The notes under the pieces are model-generated. The model was not told the DNA's origin, searched no databases, and saw only the letters and a program-made list of their open reading frames with translations. A DNA stretch of 64,000 nt from Niveispirillum cyanobacteriorum (lineage in GTDB: Bacteria; Pseudomonadota; Alphaproteobacteria; Azospirillales; Azospirillaceae), in contig NZ_CP025612.1 in NCBI RefSeq assembly GCF_002868735.1, forward strand, positions 248,001 to 312,000, read 5' to 3'. Numbering within the stretch: position 1 is the first letter of the stretch; each line of letters begins with the position of its first letter. Below, piece by piece: positions 18,943 to 27,335 of this stretch. The translations under genes were made by a program, and so were the position numbers.

Positions 18943-20528
18943 TCCACACACTCTCCCGCCGCGCGTTGCTGTCCGCCGGTGCCGCCGGTCTGGCCAGCCT
19001 GTCCATGCCGCGCGGCGTCTGGGCCGGTGACACGCAGATGGCCGATGCTCCGCGTTTCACCACCACCAACAGCGCCTGGCAGACAGCTTATGACAAGGCG
19101 CTGGAGGTGCTGGCCGGCAATGTGCAGGTCATGCCCTATGTCACCAAGCCGGTTCTGATCGAAGGCAGCGTCTATCGCGGCATCTGGCAGGAATGCGGCC
19201 CGCATGAGGCCCTGGTCTATCGCAAGTTCCGCCCGGATGTGGCCCGCAACAGTCATCTGACTTTCTTTGAGCTGCAGCGCGCCGACGGGCAGTTGCCGGC
19301 CAATAACAAGGTGGCGGAAACCGGTTTTGGCCAGATCCAGATGGTGGTGCCCATCGCGGCCACTGCCTGGGAATTGGCGCGCGATACCGGCGACGGCGAG
19401 CTGCTGGAGGCAGCGTATCGGGCCTGTGGTGCCTGGGATGGCTGGTTGATGCGTTATCGCAACACGCGCGGGACCGGTCTGGTGGAAGGGTTCTGCACCT
19501 ATGATACCGGCCATGATAACAGCCCGCGCTGGGCCGGGATGCCCAACCAGTGTCCCAACAAGGATGCACGGCGGCATCATGACCTGGCCGGGTTGCCGCG
19601 CCTGTGCCCCGACCTTTCAGCCACCATCTATGGCGCCCGCCGCGCCCTGGCCGACATGGCCCGCGCCCTGGGCCGCACCACAGAGGCCGACCGCTGGACG
19701 GAGCAGGCGGAGGTGATCCGCAACCTGATCCTGTCGAAACTTTATGTGGCCGAGGACGCGGCCTTCTATGATCTGGATGCGGAAGGCAAGTTCATCCGCG
19801 TGCGATCGGATGTGATCAGCCGGGTCTGCGGTGAGCATGTGGTGGATCAGGCGCTGTTCGACACGCTGTGGACGCGCCATCTGCATAACCCCAAGGCCTT
19901 CTGGGGCAAATATCCGCTCTCCTCCATCGCCATGGACGACCCCGCCTTTGTGCGCCCCATACCGGCCAATAGCTGGGGCGGGGCCAGCCAGGGGCTGACA
20001 GCGCTGCGCGCGCCGCGCTGGATGGACCATTATGGCCATGCAGCGGAATTTACCGAGATGATGGACCGCTGGTGTGAGGCGATCCAGGCCGATCTGACTT
20101 TCCGGCAGCAGATGGACCCCGATACCGGCCTGTTCACCCATGGGGAGGATCACCCCAACTACTCACCCACCGCGCTGGTCATGGTGGATTACACCTGGCG
20201 CCTGATCGGCGTTGTCGAAGAACCCGGCAGCCTGTTCTGGAACATCCGACCCGGCCACAAGGCGGCGCAGGGCGCGCGGCTGTCGCTGCCACTGGATGGC
20301 GGCGGGTCGGCATCGGTTGCCTATGATGCCAGGGGGGCGGACCTGACCCTGTCGGGCAAGCCATTGGCGCGCGTGGAAGGTGGGGCGGCCCGCCTGATCA
20401 CCGCCAAAGACGGCACGCCACAGGCATTGCTGGGCATTTCGCCCCAGGCACAGCGCGTCTCGTTGCGCATGCCCGGTCGCGCGGTACGGCAGTTCAACCT
20501 GAAGCCCAATCAGCGTCTGGCGATCTAG
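18939..20528 (+). CDS. Six-hairpin (alpha/alpha)6-barrel glycosidase, GH63/MGH1-like
   Basis: Predicted exported glycoside hydrolase, 529 aa. The ATG at 18939 overlaps the GH43 stop codon. The N-terminus (LSRRALLSAGAAGLASLSM) has twin arginines and looks like a Tat signal. Barrel-type motifs include YRGIWQECGPHEALVY, TGHDNSPRW, PDLSATIYGARRALADMA, and near the end NSWGGASQGLTAL and THGEDHPNYSPTALVMVDY. The pattern (Asp in GHDNS-RW, late Glu) resembles trehalase/GH63 and mannosylglycerate-hydrolase-like clans. I cannot assign a family number with certainty. Context suggests action on a rhamnogalacturonan side chain. Confidence 0.75.
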   Translation: MIHTLSRRALLSAGAAGLASLSMPRGVWAGDTQMADAPRFTTTNSAWQTAYDKALEVLAGNVQVMPYVTKPVLIEGSVYRGIWQECGPHEALVYRKFRPDVARNSHLTFFELQRADGQLPANNKVAETGFGQIQMVVPIAATAWELARDTGDGELLEAAYRACGAWDGWLMRYRNTRGTGLVEGFCTYDTGHDNSPRWAGMPNQCPNKDARRHHDLAGLPRLCPDLSATIYGARRALADMARALGRTTEADRWTEQAEVIRNLILSKLYVAEDAAFYDLDAEGKFIRVRSDVISRVCGEHVVDQALFDTLWTRHLHNPKAFWGKYPLSSIAMDDPAFVRPIPANSWGGASQGLTALRAPRWMDHYGHAAEFTEMMDRWCEAIQADLTFRQQMDPDTGLFTHGEDHPNYSPTALVMVDYTWRLIGVVEEPGSLFWNIRPGHKAAQGARLSLPLDGGGSASVAYDARGADLTLSGKPLARVEGGAARLITAKDGTPQALLGISPQAQRVSLRMPGRAVRQFNLKPNQRLAI

Positions 20529-20553
20529 CCTGGTGTGAGGAAGGGAGGACCCC

Positions 20554-21141
20554 ATGCAGTTCGGATATGCCCGTGTCTCCCGTGTGGACGAACCAGGAAA
20601 TCCCAGCCAGATCAGGGCGCTGCGCGAAGCGGGGTGCGAACGCATCCTGACGGAGGTGGCGTCGGCGGGCCGATGGGACCGGCCCGAACTGTTCCGTCTT
20701 CTGGACGGTCTTTCGCCGGGCGATATCGTTGTGGTCACCGGCCTGGATCAGCTGTCGCGGTCGTTCAAGGAGGTGCTGCATCTTCTGGACCGCATCGCGC
20801 GGGCCGGTGCGGGGTTCCGCAGTCTGGCGGAAGGGATCGAAACCATGGGTCCCGCCGGCCATATGCTGATGCGGATGATCGCATCCTTCGCGGCTTTTGA
20901 ACGCGTGATGCTGCTGGAACGGACCGGGGCTGGCCTTGTCAAAGCGCGTGCAGCCGGTCGGGTTGGCGGGCGCCGTCGCAAGCTGGATGCCAAGCAGCGG
21001 CGGGAGATTGCGGAATGCATCCTGTCTGGTGACCGTACAGGCGCCGAAATGGCCCGTCAGCATGGGATCAGCCAGCCGACCGTATCGCGGATCGTGGCCG
21101 AACATCGTTTGTCTGCCGGGCTTGGGCAACGCAGCGTTTAG
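20554..21141 (+). CDS. Small serine recombinase (resolvase/invertase family)
   Basis: Site-specific DNA recombinase of the resolvase/invertase type, 195 aa, with AGGGAGG before the ATG. The N-terminus GYARVSRVDEPGN carries the nucleophile Ser (residue 9) in the YARVS motif. The catalytic DRLxR motif reads DQLSR, so the position equivalent to Arg68 of gamma-delta resolvase is Gln. The helix E region (FERVMLLERTGAG) and a C-terminal helix-turn-helix (GAEMARQHGISQPTVSRIV) are present. It starts 25 bp after the glycosidase gene and overlaps the convergent cyclase gene by 4 bp. No res or inversion site was found nearby. Confidence 0.87.
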   Translation: MQFGYARVSRVDEPGNPSQIRALREAGCERILTEVASAGRWDRPELFRLLDGLSPGDIVVVTGLDQLSRSFKEVLHLLDRIARAGAGFRSLAEGIETMGPAGHMLMRMIASFAAFERVMLLERTGAGLVKARAAGRVGGRRRKLDAKQRREIAECILSGDRTGAEMARQHGISQPTVSRIVAEHRLSAGLGQRSV

Positions 21142-24100
21142 TCGCCGCCCGCCCGTTCCACCCGATTGCGCCCGCCCTGTTTGGCGGCGTAAAGCGCATA
21201 ATCGGCGCGGGCATAGAGCCCGTCGAAATCCTCTTCAGGGCGCAGTTCGGCGATGCCAAGGCTGGCCGTCACATGGATCGCCTGACCATCGGCGGTGACC
21301 TCCCCGTGCTCAATGGCCTGTCGCAGCCGTTCGGCCAGCGGCACGGCGCCTGCCATACCAGTGTGCGGCATCAGCAGGGCGAACTCTTCCCCCCCGATCC
21401 GGCCGATCAGGTCAGTGCCGCGCATATGGTCAGACAGAAGCTGTCCCGTCATGGCCAGGGCGGCGTCGCCGCCCGGATGGCCATAAGTGTCGTTGATCCG
21501 CTTGAAATCATCCAGGTCCAGAACCGCCAGCGACAGGGGCGTGCCATGGCGCTGCGCCAGTTCGATCATCTGTCCGGCGCGTTCCATGAAGTGACGGCGG
21601 TTGGCGCAGCCGGTCAGCGGATCGGTCATGGCCAGCTGTTCCAGCATTTCATTGGCCGAGCGCAGATCGGCGGTGCGGTCGGCGATCTGCTGTTCCAACT
21701 CCACCTGTTTCTGGCGCAGATAGGCGGTACGCCACCCGACAAGGCCGGCCACTGCCGACAGCCCGGCCAGCAGGGCCAGCAACCGCACCCATAGAAGCTG
21801 ATACCAGGCCGGCATGACGCGGACCGTCAGGGCCAGGGACTGATCGGTCCACAGCCCGTCACGGTTGCTGCCGCGCAGGCGCAGCGTGTAGGTGCCGGGC
21901 GACAGGTTGGCATAGACGGCCAGCCGGCGGCTGGAATCGGTGGCGACCCAGTCGCGATCATAACCGTCCAGGCGGTAGGCATAGAGGTTGCGTTCCGGGG
22001 ACGTGTAGTCGAGTGCTGCGAACTCCACGGCCAGACTGTTGGCCTCCGGCGTGATGATCAGCGGCGGTGCCGGTGCCGCGGCGTGGTTGAAGGGAGCCAC
22101 CGGCAGCGACTTTCCACCAACGCGCAGGTCGGTGATAACAATGGGGGGGCGGAACCGCCAGGGGGGCAGGGTACCGGGGCGGGTGACCGTGATCCCGCCC
22201 TTCGCACCGAACAGGCCTTCCCCCTCAAGGCTGGTGGCGCCGGCGCCCACGAAATAGTCGACCAGCGGCGCACCATCGGCCCGGCGCACGGGCCGTACTG
22301 TCATGGCGACCGGATCAATCAGGGCCAGGCCATCGTCGGTTCCGGCCCAGATGGCGCCCGACCCATCCATCTGCAAACTGTCGACATTGGCATGGGGCAG
22401 GCCATCAGCCGTGCCCAGGCGGCGGAACCGGGGCCGCCCCTCTGCGTCGCGCCCCGTCATCATGGCGAGACCGCCCCCGAAGGTACCAACCCAAAGCCGA
22501 CCCTGCCGGTCGAACAGCAGACAGGAGACGAACCGGGCCGGCAGACCCATCGGATCGGTCGGTGCCGCCGGGATCAGGCTGCTGGTGCGGGCGGTGAGGT
22601 TGATCTGCACCAGCCCATTGCGGGTGCCGACCCACAAATCTTCTGCCTGACCGCGCCGTGTGACCATGACCCCCGGGTCTGGCAGGTTCAGACCGTCCGC
22701 CCGCCCCAGCACGACGGTGCCGAGATCGTCTCCTCCGCCGGGCACCACGCCCCAGATGCCGTCATCTTCCCCGCCGATCCACAGAACCCCATCCTCGAAC
22801 GACAGGGTGGTCACCGCAGCATGGCGGTCCCGCCCCGGTATCGTGGCTAGGCGCAGACCAGCCTGCCCCGGCTCCCGGACATAAAGCCCGCGGCGGCTGG
22901 CGAAATAGACACGGCCATCGGCATCTTCCGCGATTGAAAAGACCGCATCCTGGGGAAGGCCTGTCTCCGGATTGTCCTGTTCTGGCGTCACGGTATCGAT
23001 CAGGCCCTTCACGGGATCAATCAGGTCGGCGCCCCCGGTCAGGTAGCCCAGCCAGAACCGCCCGTCGCGCGTGGGCCGGATGACGGAGACATCACTGCCG
23101 CGCGGCGCCCTGGGCCGCAGGGTCCCGCCGAAAATGGTGGAAACGATGCCGCTGTCGAACGGACGGTATGACAGCCCGCCCGTCGTGCCTACCCAGACCG
23201 ATCCCGCATCATCGCGCAGAACCGACCAGACATCATCATGGACCAGACTGTTGGGCAGCGTCCGGTCATGGCGGATAGGGCGCATTTCCAGGCTGCGCAG
23301 GTCAACCGCCCAGATACCGCCACCGCGCAGCCCGACCCACAGTTCCTGCGGTCGCACCAGGGACAGCGCCGATACGCCCCGTGCCGCACCGACCAGGGGG
23401 CCTGCATCGACGGGGCGCAGGGTGCTTTCGCCGCTGTCCAGGATGAAAAGACCACCGCGCCGGGTGCCGACCCACAAGCGCCCCTGATCATCCCGCAACA
23501 GAACCGAAACACCGCCCGTACCCTCCGCGATCGGCAACAAGGTGAAGCTGCTGCCGGCATCGTCACTGCGGGCCAATCCCTGGACCGTGCCAACCCAAAG
23601 GGTTCCCGCATCCTCCCGCAGCAGCGACAGTACCCGGCCAACCGGCAGGCCCACCTTTGCTGCTTCATCGCCGGTCAGATGCCGGACCTCACCGCTATCC
23701 TGGTCCAAATGGTGTAGCCCGACATCGGTACCAATCCACAGGCCACCCTGGCCATCATCGGAAAGGGCGCCGATGTGCGTGCGCTGGCCGGCGGGTTTCA
23801 AGGCGATGCGAATGAAGGTGTCGGTGGTGCCGTCGAACCGGGACAGGCCGCCAGCGGAGCCGCCCACCCACAGGTGCCCGGCCTTGTCCACGAACAGCCG
23901 CTGGACCCAGTCATCGGGCAGGCTGCCGGGCTGGGCCGGATCGGCGCGATAGGTACGGAAACGGTACCCGTCCCAGCGGGCCAAACCGCCCTGAGTCCCG
24001 ATCCAGATGAAGCCCTGCCGGTCCTGCGCCAAGGCCGTCGGCACGATGTGGGGCAGGCCCTGGTCGCGGCCATAATTCTGGAACACAGTATCGGCCAGCG

Positions 24101-24221
24101 CGTCCCAGCGCTCCGCCGTTGCCGGCAATGGCAAAAGAACAAGGATAAGACAGGTAAAGACTAGGCAAAGGAACCAGCCGCCGCTGTCCTGACAGTTCTT
24201 GACGGGTCCGCCGGAAATCAA
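21138..24221 (-). CDS. Beta-propeller sensor diguanylate cyclase (Reg_prop, Y_Y_Y, GGDEF)
   Basis: Membrane sensor making cyclic di-GMP; 1027 aa from a TTG at 24221 with AAGGA upstream. Upstream in-frame starts would add implausible sequence and cross a terminator hairpin. Order: N-terminal signal/membrane segment (LCLVFTCLILVLLPLPATA), many propeller repeats of the W-GT-GGL type (~50-630), a Y_Y_Y beta-sandwich (~640-795, ending LRLRGSNRDGLW), a membrane helix (~805-828), a short coiled coil, and GGDEF (~860-1020). The active site is GGEEF, and RGTD five residues before it matches the inhibitory RxxD site. The periplasmic architecture is like Bacteroidetes hybrid two-component glycan sensors. 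It is convergent with the pectin locus. Confidence 0.9.
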   Translation of the reverse strand: MISGGPVKNCQDSGGWFLCLVFTCLILVLLPLPATAERWDALADTVFQNYGRDQGLPHIVPTALAQDRQGFIWIGTQGGLARWDGYRFRTYRADPAQPGSLPDDWVQRLFVDKAGHLWVGGSAGGLSRFDGTTDTFIRIALKPAGQRTHIGALSDDGQGGLWIGTDVGLHHLDQDSGEVRHLTGDEAAKVGLPVGRVLSLLREDAGTLWVGTVQGLARSDDAGSSFTLLPIAEGTGGVSVLLRDDQGRLWVGTRRGGLFILDSGESTLRPVDAGPLVGAARGVSALSLVRPQELWVGLRGGGIWAVDLRSLEMRPIRHDRTLPNSLVHDDVWSVLRDDAGSVWVGTTGGLSYRPFDSGIVSTIFGGTLRPRAPRGSDVSVIRPTRDGRFWLGYLTGGADLIDPVKGLIDTVTPEQDNPETGLPQDAVFSIAEDADGRVYFASRRGLYVREPGQAGLRLATIPGRDRHAAVTTLSFEDGVLWIGGEDDGIWGVVPGGGDDLGTVVLGRADGLNLPDPGVMVTRRGQAEDLWVGTRNGLVQINLTARTSSLIPAAPTDPMGLPARFVSCLLFDRQGRLWVGTFGGGLAMMTGRDAEGRPRFRRLGTADGLPHANVDSLQMDGSGAIWAGTDDGLALIDPVAMTVRPVRRADGAPLVDYFVGAGATSLEGEGLFGAKGGITVTRPGTLPPWRFRPPIVITDLRVGGKSLPVAPFNHAAAPAPPLIITPEANSLAVEFAALDYTSPERNLYAYRLDGYDRDWVATDSSRRLAVYANLSPGTYTLRLRGSNRDGLWTDQSLALTVRVMPAWYQLLWVRLLALLAGLSAVAGLVGWRTAYLRQKQVELEQQIADRTADLRSANEMLEQLAMTDPLTGCANRRHFMERAGQMIELAQRHGTPLSLAVLDLDDFKRINDTYGHPGGDAALAMTGQLLSDHMRGTDLIGRIGGEEFALLMPHTGMAGAVPLAERLRQAIEHGEVTADGQAIHVTASLGIAELRPEEDFDGLYARADYALYAAKQGGRNRVERAGGD

Positions 24222-24459
24222 GATGCGGCTGTCCTTCCCCTTATCGCCAAGCCGATGATAGCAGAAGAAACAGCCAAAGCCATTGCGCCTTAAGGCCCTA
24301 GCAGCCTTTCCGCAAACTCTGCGGGGATGGAGTTGCCATACGGTGGAATGCAGGGACCGTAGATGGTGCTGCGCATGCCGAGGCAGCGAAAGTTGATGCT
24401 TGGCTGCTCTGGGTCTAGCCGCCGCCGCGAAGCCGACATCGGGGCGTTCCATAAGACAG

Positions 24460-24503
24460 GACACAAAAAGAAAACCCCCGTAGCTGGATGCGCCTACGGG
24501 GGT
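24460..24503 (-). terminator. Intrinsic terminator on the minus strand
   Basis: A perfect 10-bp stem (24474-24483 with 24494-24503, ACCCCCGTAG/CTACGGGGGT) with a 10-nt loop is followed, reading the minus strand, by TTTTCTTTTTGTG. No protein gene ends just upstream of it, so it should belong to a non-coding transcript or act as an attenuator for the cyclase gene. Confidence 0.8.
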
Positions 24504-24551
24504 CTTCTCAATTCCGAAACCACAAGGACCTATGTCAAAACGCGGTTTCGG
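24504..24551 (-). ncRNA. Candidate small RNA or leader ending at the 24.47 kb terminator
   Basis: Directly upstream of the minus-strand terminator is a second hairpin, with arms CCGAAACC (24514-24521) and GGTTTCGG (24544-24551) and a 22-nt loop. Two consecutive stem-loops ending in a U-run are typical of bacterial small RNAs or attenuator leaders. The 5' end is not defined. I see no tmRNA, 6S, 4.5S or RNase P motifs. Confidence 0.4.
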
Positions 24552-24956
24552 GATGGTTGCTGCGATATATCAAGTAATCGCCAAATTATGCTGCGGTGGG
24601 GTCATGTTTTTACACACCCTCCCAGGCTACGGAGCGCAGTCGATCGCCGGTCTTACTCGGCCGCCCACTGCGTAGGGGGCGTCTTTACCGTCAAAATCAC
24701 CCTCCGTGTCTTTGTTACGATTTGATGGTGCGCCCGTTGCGCATGGGCGTCAAGCGTTTTTGTGGGGTGCCTCCACACCCTATCCCAAAGGTCACGACAT
24801 GGCGAAACCATGCAAGCGGGGGGCTGCGCGCTATCAATGGTGGCACGCCCAATTGTGACCGTGACAAATCCCTTATTTCTCCAGCGGCAGGCTGGGTTAC
24901 CCTTTCGGCAATCCGGGGTCATGCCATCCCCGCCGTCCGTTGAAGGAGCCTGTGCC

Positions 24957-26375
24957 TTGAAGCGTTTCGGTTTTCTGCTGGCCGCCGGTGTGGCGTTGCT
25001 GGCCCTGGGGCAGCCGGCATTCGCTGCCGATGCCAATGTCTTTACTCCCGCCACCCTGAAGGCCAGCAGCGATATCCAGGCCAAGGCCCTGGCCGGGTCC
25101 GGGGCCTATGGGTTCGTCGAATCATTGACGGTGCGTGTCGGCCCGCGTCTGGCGGGATCGCCTGCCGCCAAGCTGTCGCATCAATGGGCAGAAGCGCGGT
25201 TCAAGGAACTGGGGCTGAGCAATATCAAGGTTGAGCCGTTTACGGTGGATGGCTGGGAACGCGGGATCGAGCATGCGTCGATCCTTTCCCCGGTCGCCCA
25301 CCATCTGCATGTCACGGCGCTGGGCCATTCCGTGACGACCCCGCCAGACGGCATCACGGCTCCTGTCGTACGCTTCGATACGCTGGAAGATCTGGAAGCC
25401 GCACCGGAAGGCAGCCTGAAAGGCAAGATCGCCTTCGTTGACAAGAAGATGAACCGTCTGCAGGATGGCGGCGGCTATGGCGAGGCGGTGGGGGTGCGCG
25501 GCAAGGGGCCGGAGGCGGCGGCGCGCAAGGGCGCGGTTGGTCTGCTGATCCGGTCCATCGGCACCGACAGCCACCGTTTCCCCCATACCGGCATCACCCG
25601 CTATGCCGACGGTGTGACGGCCATCCCCGCCGGTGCCCTGTCCAACCCTGACGCCGACCAACTGAACCGCGTTCTGGCACTGGGTCAGCCCGTGTCGGTG
25701 AAGATGGTCCTGTCCAGCCAGGCCATGGGGCCGCTGTCTGACGCCAATGTCATGGCGGAGATCAAGGGCCGCGAACTGCCCGACGAGATCGTGGTGATCG
25801 GCGCGCATCTTGACAGCTGGGATCTGGGTACCGGTGCCCTGGATGACGGGGCCGGGGTCGGTATCGTCCTGGCGGCGGCCAAGATCATCAAATCCATGCC
25901 GCAGGCCCCGCGCCGCACCATCCGCTTCGTCCTGTTCGGGGCGGAGGAGGTGGGGCTGGTCGGTGCCTATGCCTATGCCAAGCAGCATGCCGCCGAACTG
26001 CCCAAGCATCAGGCTGGCACCGAGGCGGATTTCGGTGCTGGTCCCGTCATCACTTTCAATGCCAACTTCCGGCCAGAGGCGAAGCCGGTGGCGGAGGCTA
26101 TCGGCAAGGCGCTGGCCCCGCTGGGCATCGTGCCGGGACGTGGCTCCAGCAGCGGCGGACCTGATATCGGTCCGCTGGCGGCGCAGGGGGTGCCGACGGG
26201 TGGCCTGGGTCTGGATGGCACGGACTATTTCGATTACCACCACACCGCCGACGACACGCTGGACAAGGTTGACCCGAAGAAGTTGGATCAGGCCACGGCG
26301 GCCTTTGCCAGTTTCGCCTGGCTGGCGGCGGAAGCACCGATGGCCCTGGGGCCTGTGCCGAAGAAGGCCGAATGA
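24957..26375 (+). CDS. M28 family metallopeptidase (carboxypeptidase Q-like)
   Basis: Exported zinc aminopeptidase/carboxypeptidase, 472 aa from the TTG at 24957, which has GAAGGAG eight bases upstream and begins directly with a signal peptide (LKRFGFLLAAGVALLALG..AFA). An ATG at 24921 is the alternative start. A protease-associated domain (~110-240) is followed by the zinc site: IGAHLDSWDLGTGALDDGAG (His, Asp), FGAEEVGL (catalytic and metal Glu) and the final His in DYHHTADDTLD. Length and motifs match the plasma glutamate carboxypeptidase group. Likely role is periplasmic peptide degradation. Confidence 0.9.
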   Translation: MKRFGFLLAAGVALLALGQPAFAADANVFTPATLKASSDIQAKALAGSGAYGFVESLTVRVGPRLAGSPAAKLSHQWAEARFKELGLSNIKVEPFTVDGWERGIEHASILSPVAHHLHVTALGHSVTTPPDGITAPVVRFDTLEDLEAAPEGSLKGKIAFVDKKMNRLQDGGGYGEAVGVRGKGPEAAARKGAVGLLIRSIGTDSHRFPHTGITRYADGVTAIPAGALSNPDADQLNRVLALGQPVSVKMVLSSQAMGPLSDANVMAEIKGRELPDEIVVIGAHLDSWDLGTGALDDGAGVGIVLAAAKIIKSMPQAPRRTIRFVLFGAEEVGLVGAYAYAKQHAAELPKHQAGTEADFGAGPVITFNANFRPEAKPVAEAIGKALAPLGIVPGRGSSSGGPDIGPLAAQGVPTGGLGLDGTDYFDYHHTADDTLDKVDPKKLDQATAAFASFAWLAAEAPMALGPVPKKAE

Positions 26376-26382
26376 TCCTGGT

Positions 26383-26820
26383 TCAGCTGCTGGACGGGAT
26401 GGCGTAGGTGCCTGTGGCATGGGCGACCGGGTCGGGGTCGCCCAAGGAATGGATCAGCACCTCGCCATAGGCCAGCCGGCGGCCCGGTTTCAGTATCCTG
26501 GCTTCACCGACCAGGGGGCGCTGCGGCGGCTTTTTCAGGAAATGGATGGTCATGTCGCTGGTCACGGCCAGCGGCACATTGCCGATCTGGCTTAACACCG
26601 CGCCATACAGCGCCAGATCGGCCAAGGTGAACATGGTAGGCCCGGAAATGGTGCCCCCGGCGCGGATGGTCCGTTCATCCGCCTCCACCTGCATGGTGCA
26701 GCGGCCCCATTGCATCTCCAACACGCTGAACCCGCCAGCGCGCACCTGTGGCATATGTTCATCCAGCAGGCGGATGAAACCTTCAACATCCAGGGCCGTT
26801 GGCCGTTCGGTGGCCGTCAT
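26383..26820 (-). CDS. PaaI-type acyl-CoA thioesterase (hotdog fold)
   Basis: Small cytoplasmic thioesterase, 145 aa, typical hotdog length. The motif GGTISGPTMFTLADLALYGAV corresponds to the G-G-x-xx-L-D central helix, and TSDMTIHFLKKP to the following strand. Convergent with the M28 peptidase gene (7 bp between stops). Substrate unknown. Confidence 0.85.
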   Translation of the reverse strand: MTATERPTALDVEGFIRLLDEHMPQVRAGGFSVLEMQWGRCTMQVEADERTIRAGGTISGPTMFTLADLALYGAVLSQIGNVPLAVTSDMTIHFLKKPPQRPLVGEARILKPGRRLAYGEVLIHSLGDPDPVAHATGTYAIPSSS

Positions 26821-26912
26821 GCCATCTTCTCCCTCTTGTCCCCCACCATGGTAGGCGGGCGGATACGGCCAAGCGACCCGGACTTTGGGCTGGGCCCTGT
26901 GGAGCTGAACCC

Positions 26913-27335
26913 ATGAACCATGACCATTATTCAGATGATCTGATCCGCCATGTCCTGGACAGCGCCCGTACCATTGCAGTGGTTGGGGCGACCGCGGACC
27001 CAGCCAAGCCCAGCTTCTATGTGATGAAATATCTGCATGACCGGGGACATCGGGTGATCCCGGTGAACCCAGCGCTGGTAGGGCGAACGGTCCTGGGCCA
27101 GACCGCCTATGCCAGTCTGGCCGATCTGCCGGAACGCCCCGACATGGTCGATATCTTCCGCCGAGCGGATGCGGCGGGGGAGGTGGCGGTTGAGGCGGCG
27201 ACGCGCGGCATCCCCTTCATCTGGATGCAGCTTGGCATCCGCAATGATGCGGCGGCGGCCAAAGCCGAGGCGCTGGGCAGCACCGTGATCATGGACCGTT
27301 GCCCCATGATCGAGGTGCCGCGCCTTTACCGTTGA
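26913..27335 (+). CDS. CoA-binding domain protein (YccU-like)
   Basis: Single Rossmann CoA_binding domain protein of 140 aa. The ATG at 26913 has GGAG eight bases upstream; the frame stays open further upstream without a ribosome-binding site. Motifs: TIAVVGATADPAKPS, VIPVNPALVGRTVLGQTAYA, DMVDIFRRADAAGEVA, IWMQLGI and MDRCPMIE. These match the YccU family, which binds CoA; its biological role is unknown. It overlaps the convergent reductase gene by 10 bp. Confidence 0.88.
   Translation: MNHDHYSDDLIRHVLDSARTIAVVGATADPAKPSFYVMKYLHDRGHRVIPVNPALVGRTVLGQTAYASLADLPERPDMVDIFRRADAAGEVAVEAATRGIPFIWMQLGIRNDAAAAKAEALGSTVIMDRCPMIEVPRLYR

Larger units (their letters stand above)
24222..24956. other. 735-bp stretch without a convincing protein gene
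   Basis: It separates the divergent cyclase and peptidase genes. It contains a minus-strand terminator and an adjacent hairpin (24460-24551), and small inverted repeats near 24760-24815 (e.g. CATGGCGAAACCATG). The extended in-frame readings of the flanking genes into this stretch look non-coding. It may hold a small RNA and two promoters. Confidence 0.6.

Noticed and set aside
24222-24464. Upstream extension of the cyclase gene to 24464
   Set aside because: Would place coding sequence next to a terminator and give a non-protein-like N-terminus before the signal segment.
24504-24956. tmRNA, 6S, 4.5S or RNase P RNA in the gene-free stretch
   Set aside because: None of the conserved motifs of these RNAs could be found on either strand, so only a generic candidate RNA is reported.
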